Below the pieces are notes generated by a model. It did not search any database, had not been told where the DNA came from, and saw only the letters and a program-made list of their open reading frames with translations. 34,697 nt of DNA from DAOTUB01 sp034437455 (GTDB lineage Bacteria; Chloroflexota; Anaerolineae; B4-G1): contig DAOTUB010000098.1 of assembly GCA_034437455.1 (NCBI GenBank), positions 1 through 34,697 on the forward strand, written 5' to 3'. Of this stretch, positions 1 to 7,677 are shown piece after piece (the first letter of the stretch is position 1; the number at the start of each line of letters is the position of its first letter). The translations under genes and the position numbers were made by a program.

Positions 1-123
1 CGCTGTTATGGCATCCTTCGGGTCGCGACTCTATTCCAACGCCTTTACCTTGACCTTGAGGGCTATCGCCAATTCGCCCAGCCGGAGTACCCCCATATGT
101 GGCCCTCCCATGCGAAATCCTAA
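1..123 (+). CDS. C-terminal fragment of an unidentified ORF, cut by the window edge
   Basis: Frame 1 is open from the first base to a TAA at 121-123, giving about 40 residues ending in ...YPHMWPSHAKS. The beginning lies outside the window. I do not recognise the family; an aromatic and Pro-rich tail of this type could belong to a transposase or integrase, but nothing visible proves it. The frame may also be fortuitous. It runs towards the tRNA-Pro gene, which is on the opposite strand. Confidence 0.25.
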   Translation, partial: RCYGILRVATLFQRLYLDLEGYRQFAQPEYPHMWPSHAKS

Positions 124-168
124 AGAGCCTTGTCAAATAGAAATCCTTGGAAACCTCTCGACAGGTAG

Positions 169-242
169 TCGGGGCGCCGGGATTTGAACCCGGGACCTCA
201 CGGACCCGAACCGTGCGCGCTGCCTGGCTGCGCTACGCCCCG
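169..242 (-). tRNA. tRNA-Pro (anticodon CGG)
   Basis: Read on the minus strand, the acceptor arms CGGGGCG and CGCCCCG pair over 7 bp with discriminator A. The D-stem is GCGC/GCGC. The anticodon stem CACGG/CCGTG closes a TTCGGGT loop, giving anticodon CGG (Pro, codon CCG). The T-arm is CCGGG-TTCAAAT-CCCGG. CCA is not encoded. A TTGCCA-16-TATAAT promoter lies just upstream on the same strand (282 down to 255). Confidence 0.95.
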
Positions 243-254
243 CACTAGGCTCAC

Positions 255-282
255 ATTATACCGCATTTGAATGGTTTGGCAA
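255..282 (-). promoter_or_regulatory. Promoter of tRNA-Pro
   Basis: On the minus strand, TTGCCA (282-277) and a perfect TATAAT (260-255) are separated by 16 bp. The -10 box ends 12 bp before the tRNA 5' end, the right distance for a short leader. It is back to back with the arsR-side promoter at 291. Confidence 0.75.
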
Positions 283-290
283 GTGCCCGT

Positions 291-321
291 TTGACAATCT
301 GGGATTTTGCGCTAATATATA
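291..321 (+). promoter_or_regulatory. Promoter of the regulator/inositol-lipid operon
   Basis: A perfect TTGACA at 291-296 is followed by a TAATAT (313-318, spacer 16) or TATATA (316-321, spacer 19) -10 candidate. It reads towards the ArsR-type gene and diverges from the tRNA-Pro promoter. The phased AT-rich repeats start just downstream, so a protein bound there would cover the initial transcribed region. Confidence 0.6.
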
Positions 322-327
322 AGCGAA

Positions 328-387
328 TTTTTATAAAGTATGTTTTTATGAAATATTTTTTTATAAAGCGGTTCTTTATACGTTGCA
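328..387 (+). promoter_or_regulatory. Four 15-bp phased direct repeats, probable regulator binding sites
   Basis: Units starting at 328, 343, 358 and 373 each carry a T-rich run followed by ATA/ATG at the same offset (A at 333, 348, 363 and 378): TTTTTATAAAGTATG, TTTTTATGAAATATT, TTTTTATAAAGCGGT and a weaker TCTTTATACGTTGCA. The spacing is exactly 15 bp, and the block lies between the promoter and the regulator start. Auto-repression by the ArsR-type protein is inferred from position only. Confidence 0.5.
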
Positions 388-403
388 AAGCCGCGGAGGC
401 GAT

Positions 404-718
404 ATGATGGAGCAGGGACGCGAGACGTCTGGCGAAGAGTTGCGGGAGATAGCACGCTATTTTTCTGTGCTTAAAGACATTCGACGCCTACGCATCCTCG
501 TGACGTTGTCGAGCACCAAAGAGATGACTGTGACGGAGTTGGCGCGGGTTTTGCACATCAGTCAGCCGCTCGTTTCCTTTCACCTGCGTCCGCTGCGCGA
601 TCACGGGTTGGTTCGGATGCGACGGGCCGGGCGGGAGGCGTACTATTCGTTGAATCTGCCCGAAATCCAGCGTCGCCAGGCCGAGTTTATGGAGCTACTG
701 ACCGAGGTTTCAACATAG
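404..718 (+). CDS. ArsR/SmtB-type winged-helix transcriptional regulator
   Basis: About 104 residues. The centre holds a winged helix-turn-helix: an EMTVTELARVLHISQ-type helix pair, the recognition helix PLVSFHLRPLRDHGL, then a basic wing (VRMRRAGREAYYSL). This is the ArsR layout. No cysteine metal site (ELCVCDL-type) is present, so a metal sensor is unlikely. I chose the ATG at 404 (or 407) because GGAGG lies at 395-399; an upstream TTG at 383 has no ribosome binding site. The gene is 30 bp before inositol-phosphate synthase in the same direction, suggesting that it controls the inositol-lipid genes. The phased repeats upstream are plausible binding sites. The effector is unknown. Confidence 0.85.
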   Translation: MMEQGRETSGEELREIARYFSVLKDIRRLRILVTLSSTKEMTVTELARVLHISQPLVSFHLRPLRDHGLVRMRRAGREAYYSLNLPEIQRRQAEFMELLTEVST

Positions 719-748
719 ATCGTTCATAAATGAGGAGAAATAGAAGAG

Positions 749-1825
749 ATGGCAGAACGAGACAAAGTGCGTGTGGCGATCATCGGCGTGGGCAACTGTG
801 CCTCGGCGTTGGTACAGGGAGTGCATTTCTACAAGGACGCGCCCGACGATGCGTTCATTCCCGGATTGATGCACGTGAACCTGGGTGGTTATCACGTGAG
901 CGACATCGAGTTTTCCGCTGCGTTCGACATAGATCGGGACAAGGTGGGCCGTGATCTGGCGGAGGCGATCTGGCAGCCGCCGAACAATACCGTCAAGTTC
1001 GCAGATGTGCCCCGGCTTGGCGTGTCGGTCAGCCGAGGTATGACCCACGATGGTCTGGGCAAGTACCTGTCGCAAGTGATCACCAAGGCGCCAGGACCTA
1101 CAGCGGACATCCTACGTATTCTCAAAGATACGGGCACTGACGTGGTGGTGAATTTCTTGCCGGTGGGGAGCGAGATGGCGACCAAGTGGTACGTCGAGCA
1201 GGTGCTCGACGCGGGCTGTGGTTTTGTCAACTGCATCCCCGTCTTTATCGCCCGCGAGGGGTACTGGCAGAGCCGCTTTGCAGAGCGGGGACTTCCCGTC
1301 ATCGGCGACGACATCAAGAGCCAGGTTGGCGCCACCATCGTTCACCGCGTGCTGACCCGGCTTTTCCGCGAGCGGGGAGTGCGACTTGACCGCACCTACC
1401 AGCTCAACTTTGGCGGCAATATGGATTTCTACAACATGCTGGAGCGGGAACGGCTAGAATCCAAAAAGATATCCAAGACGAACGCCGTGACCAGTCAACT
1501 GGATCACGAGTTGCCTGCCGATGACATCCACGTGGGGCCGTCGGACTATGTGCCCTGGTTGACGGACCGCAAGTGGTGTCATATTCGGATGGAGGGGACA
1601 ACTTTTGGCGAGGTGCCGCTCAACCTGGAGCTCAAGCTGGAGGTGTGGGACAGCCCCAATTCGGCCGGGGTCGTGATCGACGCGGTGCGTTGCTGCAAAC
1701 TGGCGCTCGACCGGGGGTTGGGTGGGGCGATCGTCGAACCATCCTCTTATTTCATGAAATCGCCGCCGGTCCAGTTCACCGACGATGAGGCGGGGCGCAA
1801 GCTCGAAGCGTTTATCGAAGGGTGA
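749..1825 (+). CDS. ino1: Inositol-3-phosphate synthase (myo-inositol-1-phosphate synthase)
   Basis: 358 residues, the short bacterial/archaeal form. It converts glucose-6-phosphate to inositol-3-phosphate using NAD+. The N-terminal Rossmann motif VAIIGVGNCASALVQG (about residues 9-24) binds NAD. Family signatures are visible: NFLPVGS (about 134-140), FVNCIPVFIA, the IGDDIKSQVGATIVHR block (about 186-201) and QLNFGGNMDFYNM, including the conserved lysine of DDIKSQ. It is followed 6 bp later by a CDP-alcohol phosphotransferase, so the product probably feeds phosphatidylinositol-phosphate synthesis in the membrane, as in actinobacteria. Cytosolic. The identification is firm; the lipid role is inferred from the neighbour. 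Confidence 0.95.
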   Translation: MAERDKVRVAIIGVGNCASALVQGVHFYKDAPDDAFIPGLMHVNLGGYHVSDIEFSAAFDIDRDKVGRDLAEAIWQPPNNTVKFADVPRLGVSVSRGMTHDGLGKYLSQVITKAPGPTADILRILKDTGTDVVVNFLPVGSEMATKWYVEQVLDAGCGFVNCIPVFIAREGYWQSRFAERGLPVIGDDIKSQVGATIVHRVLTRLFRERGVRLDRTYQLNFGGNMDFYNMLERERLESKKISKTNAVTSQLDHELPADDIHVGPSDYVPWLTDRKWCHIRMEGTTFGEVPLNLELKLEVWDSPNSAGVVIDAVRCCKLALDRGLGGAIVEPSSYFMKSPPVQFTDDEAGRKLEAFIEG

Positions 1826-1831
1826 TGGGGG

Positions 1832-2527
1832 ATGATGAGCACTGCACAGCGTGTGGAACGTAAGCAGGGGGTGAAGCAAAAACGGCAGCGCAAGCGATGG
1901 GATTCGTTTACCGACTGGGCGCGTGACCAGACCAAAGGCATCCTGAATCCCATCGTGCGCATCCTCGGTCGGTTGGGTATCCATCCCAACACGGTCACGA
2001 TCGTGGGTTTCCTGTTGCAGGTTGGCGTGGGCGTCTTGTTTGCCCTGGGCCATGTCACCTTGGGCGGTTGGTCGTTGATGATCGTCGGGCCGGTGGACGC
2101 CCTGGATGGGTTGTTGGCGCGAACTGTGGGGCAAAAGAGTCTGTTTGGGGCCTTTCTGGATTCGACCCTGGACCGGCTTTCGGACGCCGCGCTGATCCTG
2201 GGGCTTACAGCGCATTATCTGCGCCGGGGGTCCCATCTGGAGGCGGCATTGCTCCTGGCCTCGTTAGTGGCGGCCTCGGTGGTCAGTTACGTACGCGCAC
2301 GCGCCGAGGCGCTGGGCTTTCCCTGCAAGGTGGGAGTGCTGACCCGCCTGGAGCGTATTCTACTGATCAGTGTGCTGTCGGCACTGGGACTGAACACTCT
2401 GATGATATGGGCGCTGGCGGTGCTCTCTGTAATCACCATGCTTCAGCGAATCCTGTACGTGTATGCGGTCTCCCGGCGGAGCGAGTCGGGCGACCGGGAA
2501 TCGCAGCCGGGAAATCCAGACCATTGA
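1832..2527 (+). CDS. CDP-alcohol phosphatidyltransferase, probably phosphatidylinositol-phosphate synthase
   Basis: 231 residues with several hydrophobic segments and a basic N-terminus (about the first 30 residues). The family motif DG-x2-AR-x8-G-x3-D-x3-D is complete: DGLLAR, then GAFLDSTLDRLSD (about residues 90-117). These aspartates bind the metal and the CDP-diacylglycerol pyrophosphate. The HPNTVTIVGF segment before it is also typical of the family. Placement directly after inositol-3-phosphate synthase points to inositol-phosphate as the acceptor, giving phosphatidylinositol-phosphate as in mycobacterial PgsA1. Phosphatidylglycerophosphate synthase is the alternative. ATGATG at 1832/1835 leaves the exact start ambiguous by one codon. 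Confidence 0.85.
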   Translation: MMSTAQRVERKQGVKQKRQRKRWDSFTDWARDQTKGILNPIVRILGRLGIHPNTVTIVGFLLQVGVGVLFALGHVTLGGWSLMIVGPVDALDGLLARTVGQKSLFGAFLDSTLDRLSDAALILGLTAHYLRRGSHLEAALLLASLVAASVVSYVRARAEALGFPCKVGVLTRLERILLISVLSALGLNTLMIWALAVLSVITMLQRILYVYAVSRRSESGDRESQPGNPDH

Positions 2528-2663
2528 CGACTCCGCTTCGAGAGCGCGTACAAATTCCAAGCTGAAGGCATTGTGACAGATCATTTGCCTCATCCTCTTC
2601 CTGCGTCCCACACTTTTTTCCGCCAGCCAGCAGCGGCGAGGTGACCGCCAACGTGATAAATTT

Positions 2664-2745
2664 GTTCGTAGTAGCGACTTTAGTCGCTTTTAAGTGATCA
2701 AAACGACCAAATCGTGACTACGAATCTCGTGATGAGAATTATTGA
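2664..2745. repeat. Dispersed inverted-repeat element, copy 1
   Basis: The left arm GTAGTAGCGACTTTAGTCGC (2668-2687) faces the right arm ACGACCAAATCGTGACTAC (2703-2721), its imperfect reverse complement. A tail of the CTCGTGATGAGAATTATTG type follows. The same architecture occurs at 3344 and 17045, with a degenerate copy at 6752. The arms are themselves nearly palindromic, so the element can fold into a long hairpin on either strand. It occupies most of the 248-bp gap between the phosphotransferase and the coiled-coil gene; I see nothing else in that gap. Confidence 0.8.
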
Positions 2746-2775
2746 TAAAGAACTGCGATCTGAAGGGCACAGGCG

Positions 2776-3339
2776 ATGAACGACCACCTGGAATCTCTGC
2801 AGCGGGAACTGGCCGAGGCCCGTGAGAACCTGGCGCTGATCCTGGAGCGCAAGGCGGAATATGTGCTCAGCGTCGACATTCCCCTCCAGTTGATCAAGGA
2901 GGAGCGTCGCTGGGCGCGGCGGATCAGGGAACTGGAGCAGCAGATCGATCAGGACTGGCCGATCGAGTTGCTGCGCCGGGCGACCAAGTTGCTCACAGGG
3001 CCGGTGGCGCGGGCCCTGGATGGCATGCCCTGGAAAGACTTGAAACAGCGGCTGCTAACCCAGGCGTCCAAATTTCCGATGCACCGCCATTTGGATGTCG
3101 CGGCCCTGGAGAGGGCGGCGGACGACTTGGCGCGGTTGAATCGCGAGGTGGCGCTGCTGGTGGAGGCCTATCGCATCGCAGCCGATCCAGCCCATCTAGA
3201 AGCGGTGGAGCTGCGCGTGGCTCTGCTCGCTGAGCATCTGCTGGCTGTCTACAAATTATCGCCCGGCGAGGCCCCGGAACTGGATAGCTTGATCAGACGG
3301 TTGAATCGGGTTGGCGAGCAGGAGGATCAAGGGGAGTAG
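2776..3339 (+). CDS. Coiled-coil protein of unknown function
   Basis: 187 residues, rich in Glu, Arg and Leu, with no signal peptide or membrane segment. The first 70 residues form a heptad-like helix (LQRELAEARENLALILERKAE), then the motif VDIPLQLIKEERRW and another helix (IRELEQQID). In my recollection a similar N-terminal module precedes effector domains such as CHAT, TIR or NTPases in Chloroflexota and cyanobacteria, but no such domain follows here. The remainder is helical (DVAALERAADDLARLNREVALLVEAYR). It has repeat elements on both sides and its own direction-matched start at ATG 2776. No function is assigned. Confidence 0.7.
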   Translation: MNDHLESLQRELAEARENLALILERKAEYVLSVDIPLQLIKEERRWARRIRELEQQIDQDWPIELLRRATKLLTGPVARALDGMPWKDLKQRLLTQASKFPMHRHLDVAALERAADDLARLNREVALLVEAYRIAADPAHLEAVELRVALLAEHLLAVYKLSPGEAPELDSLIRRLNRVGEQEDQGE

Positions 3340-3343
3340 GATT

Positions 3344-3421
3344 GTAGTGGCGACTTGAGTCGCTGGTGGGGCGGTCAAAACGACTGAAGTCGTCACTACG
3401 AACCTTGTAATGAGGGTTGCG
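3344..3421. repeat. Dispersed inverted-repeat element, copy 2
   Basis: The left arm GTAGTGGCGACTTGAGTCGCT (from 3344) and the right arm ACGACTGAAGTCGTCACTAC (3380-3399) are inverted relative to each other. The tail GAACCTTGTAATGAGGGTTG matches the tails of copies 1 and 4. It starts 5 bp after the stop of the coiled-coil gene, where it could act as a transcript-end hairpin, although no T-tract follows. Confidence 0.8.
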
Positions 3422-3452
3422 GGGTGGTTAATGCGACAATCCCCTTTACTCA

Positions 3453-3481
3453 TTGCCAGAAAAGCCCAACGTTGGTATAAT
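3453..3481 (+). promoter_or_regulatory. Promoter of the ABC exporter genes
   Basis: TTGCCA (3453-3458), a 17-bp spacer, then a perfect TATAAT (3476-3481). It leaves a leader of about 80 nt before the ATPase start at 3567. Confidence 0.7.
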
Positions 3482-3566
3482 AATGGCAGTTTCAGACCAG
3501 GTCCCCTTGAGCGAACAGGATGAAGGGGAATCCCTGGTGATCCTGCAACTCGCTGTTTGAACCACG

Positions 3567-4481
3567 ATGATTGAACTGAGCGATCTAACCAAACGGTTCG
3601 ACGATTTTACCGCCGTAGATCGGGTGACACTTTCGGTGGCGCCGGGCGAGATACTGGCGCTGTTGGGACCGAATGGGGCGGGCAAGACGACGACCGTGCG
3701 GATGCTGGCGGCGATTCTGCCTCCGACCGCCGGGCAGGCGTTCGTGGCCGGGTACGGCGTGACCGGGCATCCGCGAGAAGTTCGACGGCGGGTCGGGCTG
3801 TTGACCGAGCATCCGGGGCTTTATCTGCGCATGCGGGGTGGCGAATACCTGGATTTTTTCGGTCGTCTACTAAGCTTGGATGCCGATGAGCGCGAGCGCC
3901 GGGCCAGAGAATTACTGGCCCGCTTTGGCATGTCTGAGGCCTGGGATAAGCGGCTGGGTACGTACTCGAAAGGTATGCGGCAGAAAATGGCCCTGATCCG
4001 CGCGATGTTACACGATCCAACCGTCCTGCTGCTGGACGAGCCGACCTCGGCGATGGATCCCCACAGCGCCAAACTGGTCCGGGATGCCATTCTGGGCCTG
4101 CGCCATCACCGGCGGTCGATCGTCATCTGCACGCACAACCTGGCCGAGGCGGAAGCGCTCGCCGACCGCATCGCCATCATCCGGCGGGGCAAAATTATCG
4201 CCTCGGGGACGTCGGCAGAGTTAAAGACCCAGTTGCTCGGTCCCTCGCTGATGGAGTTGCGTTTGAACCGTCCGCCCGATGGCGTGGTCCGGCTCATCTC
4301 CGCTCTGGTCGAGATCGAGGAGCAGGGTAAGAATTGGGTGCGCTATTCCGCCACTGATTTTCAGGAGACGAATCCCCGGTTGCTCCAGCTTTTGGCGACG
4401 CACGGAGTGGGAGTCGTCGCGTTGGGCGAAGCGCCGCGCAGCCTGGAGGATGTCTACCTGCAAGTGGTGGAGGGGGAATAG
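3567..4481 (+). CDS. ABC transporter ATP-binding protein (ABC-2/NatA type)
   Basis: 304 residues. The order is canonical: Walker A GPNGAGKTT (about residues 34-42), a Q-loop region around GLLTEHPGLY, the signature YSKGMRQKMALIRAM (variant of LSGGQ), Walker B VLLLDEPTSAMDP, and the H-loop histidine in ICTHNLAEAEALADR. The C-terminal 80 residues form the extension common in drug- and sodium-export ATPases. It energises the permease that starts 2 bp after its stop, so the two are surely cotranscribed. The ribosome binding site before ATG 3567 is weak. The substrate cannot be told from sequence. Confidence 0.95.
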   Translation: MIELSDLTKRFDDFTAVDRVTLSVAPGEILALLGPNGAGKTTTVRMLAAILPPTAGQAFVAGYGVTGHPREVRRRVGLLTEHPGLYLRMRGGEYLDFFGRLLSLDADERERRARELLARFGMSEAWDKRLGTYSKGMRQKMALIRAMLHDPTVLLLDEPTSAMDPHSAKLVRDAILGLRHHRRSIVICTHNLAEAEALADRIAIIRRGKIIASGTSAELKTQLLGPSLMELRLNRPPDGVVRLISALVEIEEQGKNWVRYSATDFQETNPRLLQLLATHGVGVVALGEAPRSLEDVYLQVVEGE

Positions 4482-4483
4482 AG

Positions 4484-5980
4484 GTGGTCGCGATATCCGA
4501 ACGTGTGAGGGGAGAACCCATCCGGTTGGTGCTCGCGCTGGTGGAGCGCGAGATCCGGGATACGTTGCGGGATTGGCGCATGGTGGTGCCCATCGTCATC
4601 CTGACGCTCTTTTTTCCCGCGCTGATGAGTTTCGTGGCGGATATGGCCTTGGACTGGGTCGCCAGGTATGGCGCGCCGATCGTCGGCGAGCGCATGATCC
4701 CTTTTCTGCTGATGGTGGTCGGTTTCTTTCCCATCTCCTTCTCATTGGTCATCGCGCTGGAGACGTTTGTGGGAGAGAAAGAACGCAGGAGCCTCGAGCC
4801 GCTTTTATCTACTCCCTTGACCGATGCACAGCTTTACCTGGGCAAGACCTTGGCGGCAATGATCCCGCCCTTGCTGGCGGCCTACCTGGGTATCGCGGTC
4901 TATTTGATCGGCCTCTATTTCATCAAAGGCTGGATGCCGTCGCTGACTTTGATCACACTGATGGTCGTGCTGACGACAGTGGAGGGCTTGGTGATGGTCT
5001 CGGGCGCGGTGGTGGTCTCCAGCCAGACGACGAGCGTGCGGGCGGCCAATCTGCTTGCCAGTTTCATCATCATCCCCATGGCGCTCCTGGTGCAGGTGGA
5101 GGCCCTGATCATGTTCTGGGCCGACTATGGCGTGCTCTGGTGGATCGTGCTCTTTCTGCTGGTGGTGGATGTCGTCCTGATCCGCATGGGCATTCATCTC
5201 TTCAATCGCGAGGCCTTGCTGGGGCGGGAGATTGATGAATTAAATCTCGCCTTTGTGTGGCGCACGTTCCGCAAACACCTGCGTTGGGGAGACTGGTTCT
5301 CTGAACCCGCTGTGCGAGAGACGCCGATCGGACTCCGCTGGTTGAAAGTGGCGGGCGGACTCTATGGCCGCGATATTCCGGCCATTCTGCGCCGTTCGAG
5401 GCTGGCTATCTGGGTGGTCGTGATCGGACTGGTCTTTTCGGCTCTGGTTGGCTTTTTCCTCGCTGAACGCTACCCGCTTCCCCCGCAGGTGCTCCAGTTG
5501 GATCAAATCTCCGAGGAGACCTTCACCGACTTGCCCTCTATGGACTGGTTTCCGAGCTTTAGTCCCTGGGGGGTGTTGAAGCAAAACGTGCGGTCGTTGT
5601 TGGCGGCGGCGTTGCTGGCCGTTTTCTCCTTCGGGACGTTGGCCATCGCTTTGCTCATGGCTCCCCTGGCGATCATTTTTTTCTTTGTCACCCAAGTCGC
5701 GCATCTGGGGTACAGCCCGCTGCTGTTCTTTGCTGCTTTCGTGTTGCCGCATGGATTGTTAGAGTTGCCCGCCGCGACCATCGCGACGGCGCTCGCCGTG
5801 CGTATGGGGGCAGCCTTTATGTCGCCGGCGCAAGGAATGACCGTGGGGGAGGGGTGGTTACGGGCCGTGGCTGATTTCACCAAAGTCTTTGTTGCTCTCG
5901 TCGTGCCGCTGCTGGCCCTGGCGGCCGTCATCGAGATCTATGTGACGCCGGCGGTTGTGATATGGGCGTTTGGAGGGTAG
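4484..5980 (+). CDS. ABC-2 permease fused to a SpoIIM (DUF95) membrane domain
   Basis: 498 residues, GTG start with GAGG immediately upstream. The N-terminal half (to about residue 250) is ABC-2-like: a cytoplasmic start RLVLALVEREIRDTLRDW, a first membrane helix, the coupling segment VGEKERRSLEPLLSTPLTD, then five more hydrophobic stretches. After a hydrophilic linker (about 250-305) comes another helix and an extracytoplasmic loop. The C-terminal ~150 residues match the stage II sporulation protein M family: FVLPHGLLELPAATIATALA, then a final helix ending in VIEIYVTP. The fusion supplies at least nine predicted helices. The neighbouring ATPase is its partner. The role of the SpoIIM part outside sporulation is unknown. 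Confidence 0.85.
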   Translation: MVAISERVRGEPIRLVLALVEREIRDTLRDWRMVVPIVILTLFFPALMSFVADMALDWVARYGAPIVGERMIPFLLMVVGFFPISFSLVIALETFVGEKERRSLEPLLSTPLTDAQLYLGKTLAAMIPPLLAAYLGIAVYLIGLYFIKGWMPSLTLITLMVVLTTVEGLVMVSGAVVVSSQTTSVRAANLLASFIIIPMALLVQVEALIMFWADYGVLWWIVLFLLVVDVVLIRMGIHLFNREALLGREIDELNLAFVWRTFRKHLRWGDWFSEPAVRETPIGLRWLKVAGGLYGRDIPAILRRSRLAIWVVVIGLVFSALVGFFLAERYPLPPQVLQLDQISEETFTDLPSMDWFPSFSPWGVLKQNVRSLLAAALLAVFSFGTLAIALLMAPLAIIFFFVTQVAHLGYSPLLFFAAFVLPHGLLELPAATIATALAVRMGAAFMSPAQGMTVGEGWLRAVADFTKVFVALVVPLLALAAVIEIYVTPAVVIWAFGG

Positions 5981-5984
5981 GGTT

Positions 5985-6740
5985 ATGGCTAGAGTAGTGG
6001 CTTTAGGAACGGCGGCGGCGGTTCCCAATGCACAACACGCGACTACTTACCTGGCGGTAGAGGGCAGGCAGGGCTTTTTCTTGATCGACTGTGGAGAGAG
6101 ACCCCTGATACGGATCCAACACGCCCGTCTTGAACTTCACCGCTTGCGCGGGTTGATCATCACCCATTTCCACCCCGATCACGTGCTTGGCATCCCTATC
6201 CTGCTGATGAATACCTGGTTGCTGGGACGAACCGATCCACTGCCAGTGTATGGCTTGCAAGACGCCCTGGAGCGGTTTGAGGCGATGATGGACCTGTTTC
6301 GCTGGGAGGAGTGGCCCGATCTGTTTCCCGTGCCTTGCCACGTCACCGCCGAGGAGATGGGCGCGCTGGTGCTGGAGGACGACGAGTTTCGCATCACCAG
6401 TGGGCCTGTGAAGCACCTGGTGCCCACCATCGGCTTGCGGATAGAGAACAAGCTCAGTGGCGGCGTATTGGCGTATTCCAGCGATACCGAACCCTGTGAC
6501 GCGGTGGTGGAATTGGCGCGGGATGCCAATATCTTGATCCACGAAGCGGCGAGGAATACGCTGGGCCATTCCAGCGCGGCCCAGGCGGGAGAGATCGCCC
6601 AGCGGGCCGGGGCGGCTCGCCTGGTGCTGATCCACTATCGGCCCGCGGCCTGGAAGTACGACCGCTGGCTCGAAGAAGCGGCTTCCACATTTGATGGGCC
6701 TGTGGAGTTGGCGCAGGATTTCAGAGAGTACGGCTTCTAA
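5985..6740 (+). CDS. Metallo-beta-lactamase-fold hydrolase, RNase Z-like
   Basis: 251 residues. The motif HFHPDH (about residues 61-66) supplies the dinuclear zinc site. Downstream are the metal-ligand candidates GPVKHLV, YSSDTEP and the terminal histidine in LVLIHYRP, in the order seen in RNase Z and its relatives. GHSSAAQAGEIAQRAGA is a typical late motif. No flexible arm of tRNase Z is obvious, so tRNA 3' processing is not assured; phosphodiesterase activity is equally possible. I chose ATG 5985 because GGAGGG lies at 5972-5977; the GGAGGG sits inside the last codons of the permease gene, so translation is likely coupled. Confidence 0.85.
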   Translation: MARVVALGTAAAVPNAQHATTYLAVEGRQGFFLIDCGERPLIRIQHARLELHRLRGLIITHFHPDHVLGIPILLMNTWLLGRTDPLPVYGLQDALERFEAMMDLFRWEEWPDLFPVPCHVTAEEMGALVLEDDEFRITSGPVKHLVPTIGLRIENKLSGGVLAYSSDTEPCDAVVELARDANILIHEAARNTLGHSSAAQAGEIAQRAGAARLVLIHYRPAAWKYDRWLEEAASTFDGPVELAQDFREYGF

Positions 6741-6751
6741 ACCAGCAATTA

Positions 6752-6812
6752 GGTTCGTAGTGGCGACTGCTGATTGGGTGGTCCGAACGACTGAACTCGT
6801 GATGATTACTGT
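6752..6812. repeat. Degenerate copy of the dispersed inverted-repeat element
   Basis: TTCGTAGTGGCGACT opens like the other copies, but the left arm is cut short. The right part (ACGACTGAACTCGTGATGATTACTG) has lost the inner half of the right arm and runs straight into tail sequence. The DUF92 start codon at 6802 falls within this tail, so the element seems to supply the translation start region of that gene. Confidence 0.6.
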
Positions 6813-7665
6813 GATATTTAACTCCCTCAACTTTTTTGAACTCCTCGGCGGTTTTGTCCTCTCTCTCATTATTGGAGTCATCGGCTATCGGCGCGGCGCG
6901 TTGAGCGGCAGCGGCGTCGTGGGCGCGCTGATCACGGGCACGCTCATCTTTGGACTGGGGGGCTGGGAGTGGGGGATCTTGCTCGTGGCCTTTTTTATCT
7001 CCTCCAGCGCCCTTTCCTTCTATCGCGCCCGCGACAAGCAGGGGTTGGCGGAAAAGTTCGCCAAGGGACACCGGCGCGACCTGGGGCAGGCGCTGGCGAA
7101 TGGAGGCGTAGCGGCCCTGCTGGCCGTCTGCTCCAAACTCTTTCCTCTGGTAGGGGGACGTGGAGCGTGGGAGGGCGCCTGGTTTTTCGCCGCTGCCGGC
7201 GCGATGGCGGCCGTCAACGCCGACACCTGGGCGACCGAGTTGGGCGTGCTGAGTCCGCATTCCCCACGCCTGATCACCACCGGACGACGGGTCGAGGTGG
7301 GTGCGTCGGGAGGCGTCACGTGGCTGGGGACCGGCGCGTCGCTGGGAGGCGCGCTTTGCATCGGCCTGTTGGGAGGGCTGGGGTTACTGACGCTGGACCA
7401 GGGTTGGCCGGTGGCGGGCGAGCTGCTGTCGGCGGCAACGCTGGGTGGTCTGTTCGGTTCTCTCTGCGATAGCGTCCTGGGCGCGACGGTGCAGGCGATC
7501 TACTGGTGCGACACGTGCCAGAAAGAGACCGAGCGCCAGGTTCACCGCTGCTCCGCTCAGACGCGCCTGTTGCGTGGATGGCGCTGGCTGGGGAACGATC
7601 TGGTGAATTTTTTCGCCTCGGTGGTGGGGGCGCTGGTCGCTGTGGGCATCGGTTGGTTGTTGTAG
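6802..7665 (+). CDS. DUF92 family membrane protein (putative CTP-dependent lipid-phosphate kinase-like)
   Basis: 287 residues from ATG 6802 (GTG 6799 is possible; no strong ribosome binding site). It has about six hydrophobic segments. Diagnostic DUF92 features are GFVLSLIIGVIGYRRGALSGSGVVGA near the N-terminus, ANGGVAALLAV, NADTWATELGVLS and GASGGVTWLGTGASLGGAL, ending with a small CDTCQKETERQVHRC cysteine loop and a last helix. Plant and cyanobacterial relatives (VTE6) phosphorylate phytyl phosphate; I infer a polyprenyl-phosphate kinase role here only loosely. The upstream reading frame extends further, but that part is repeat-derived. Confidence 0.85.
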   Translation: MITVIFNSLNFFELLGGFVLSLIIGVIGYRRGALSGSGVVGALITGTLIFGLGGWEWGILLVAFFISSSALSFYRARDKQGLAEKFAKGHRRDLGQALANGGVAALLAVCSKLFPLVGGRGAWEGAWFFAAAGAMAAVNADTWATELGVLSPHSPRLITTGRRVEVGASGGVTWLGTGASLGGALCIGLLGGLGLLTLDQGWPVAGELLSAATLGGLFGSLCDSVLGATVQAIYWCDTCQKETERQVHRCSAQTRLLRGWRWLGNDLVNFFASVVGALVAVGIGWLL

Positions 7666-7677
7666 ACAGGGGATAGG

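Noticed and set aside
3483..3560. 25-codon ORF just before the ABC ATPase gene
   Set aside because: Its ATG begins one base after the TATAAT box, upstream of the expected transcription start, so it would not be on the message; no ribosome binding site.
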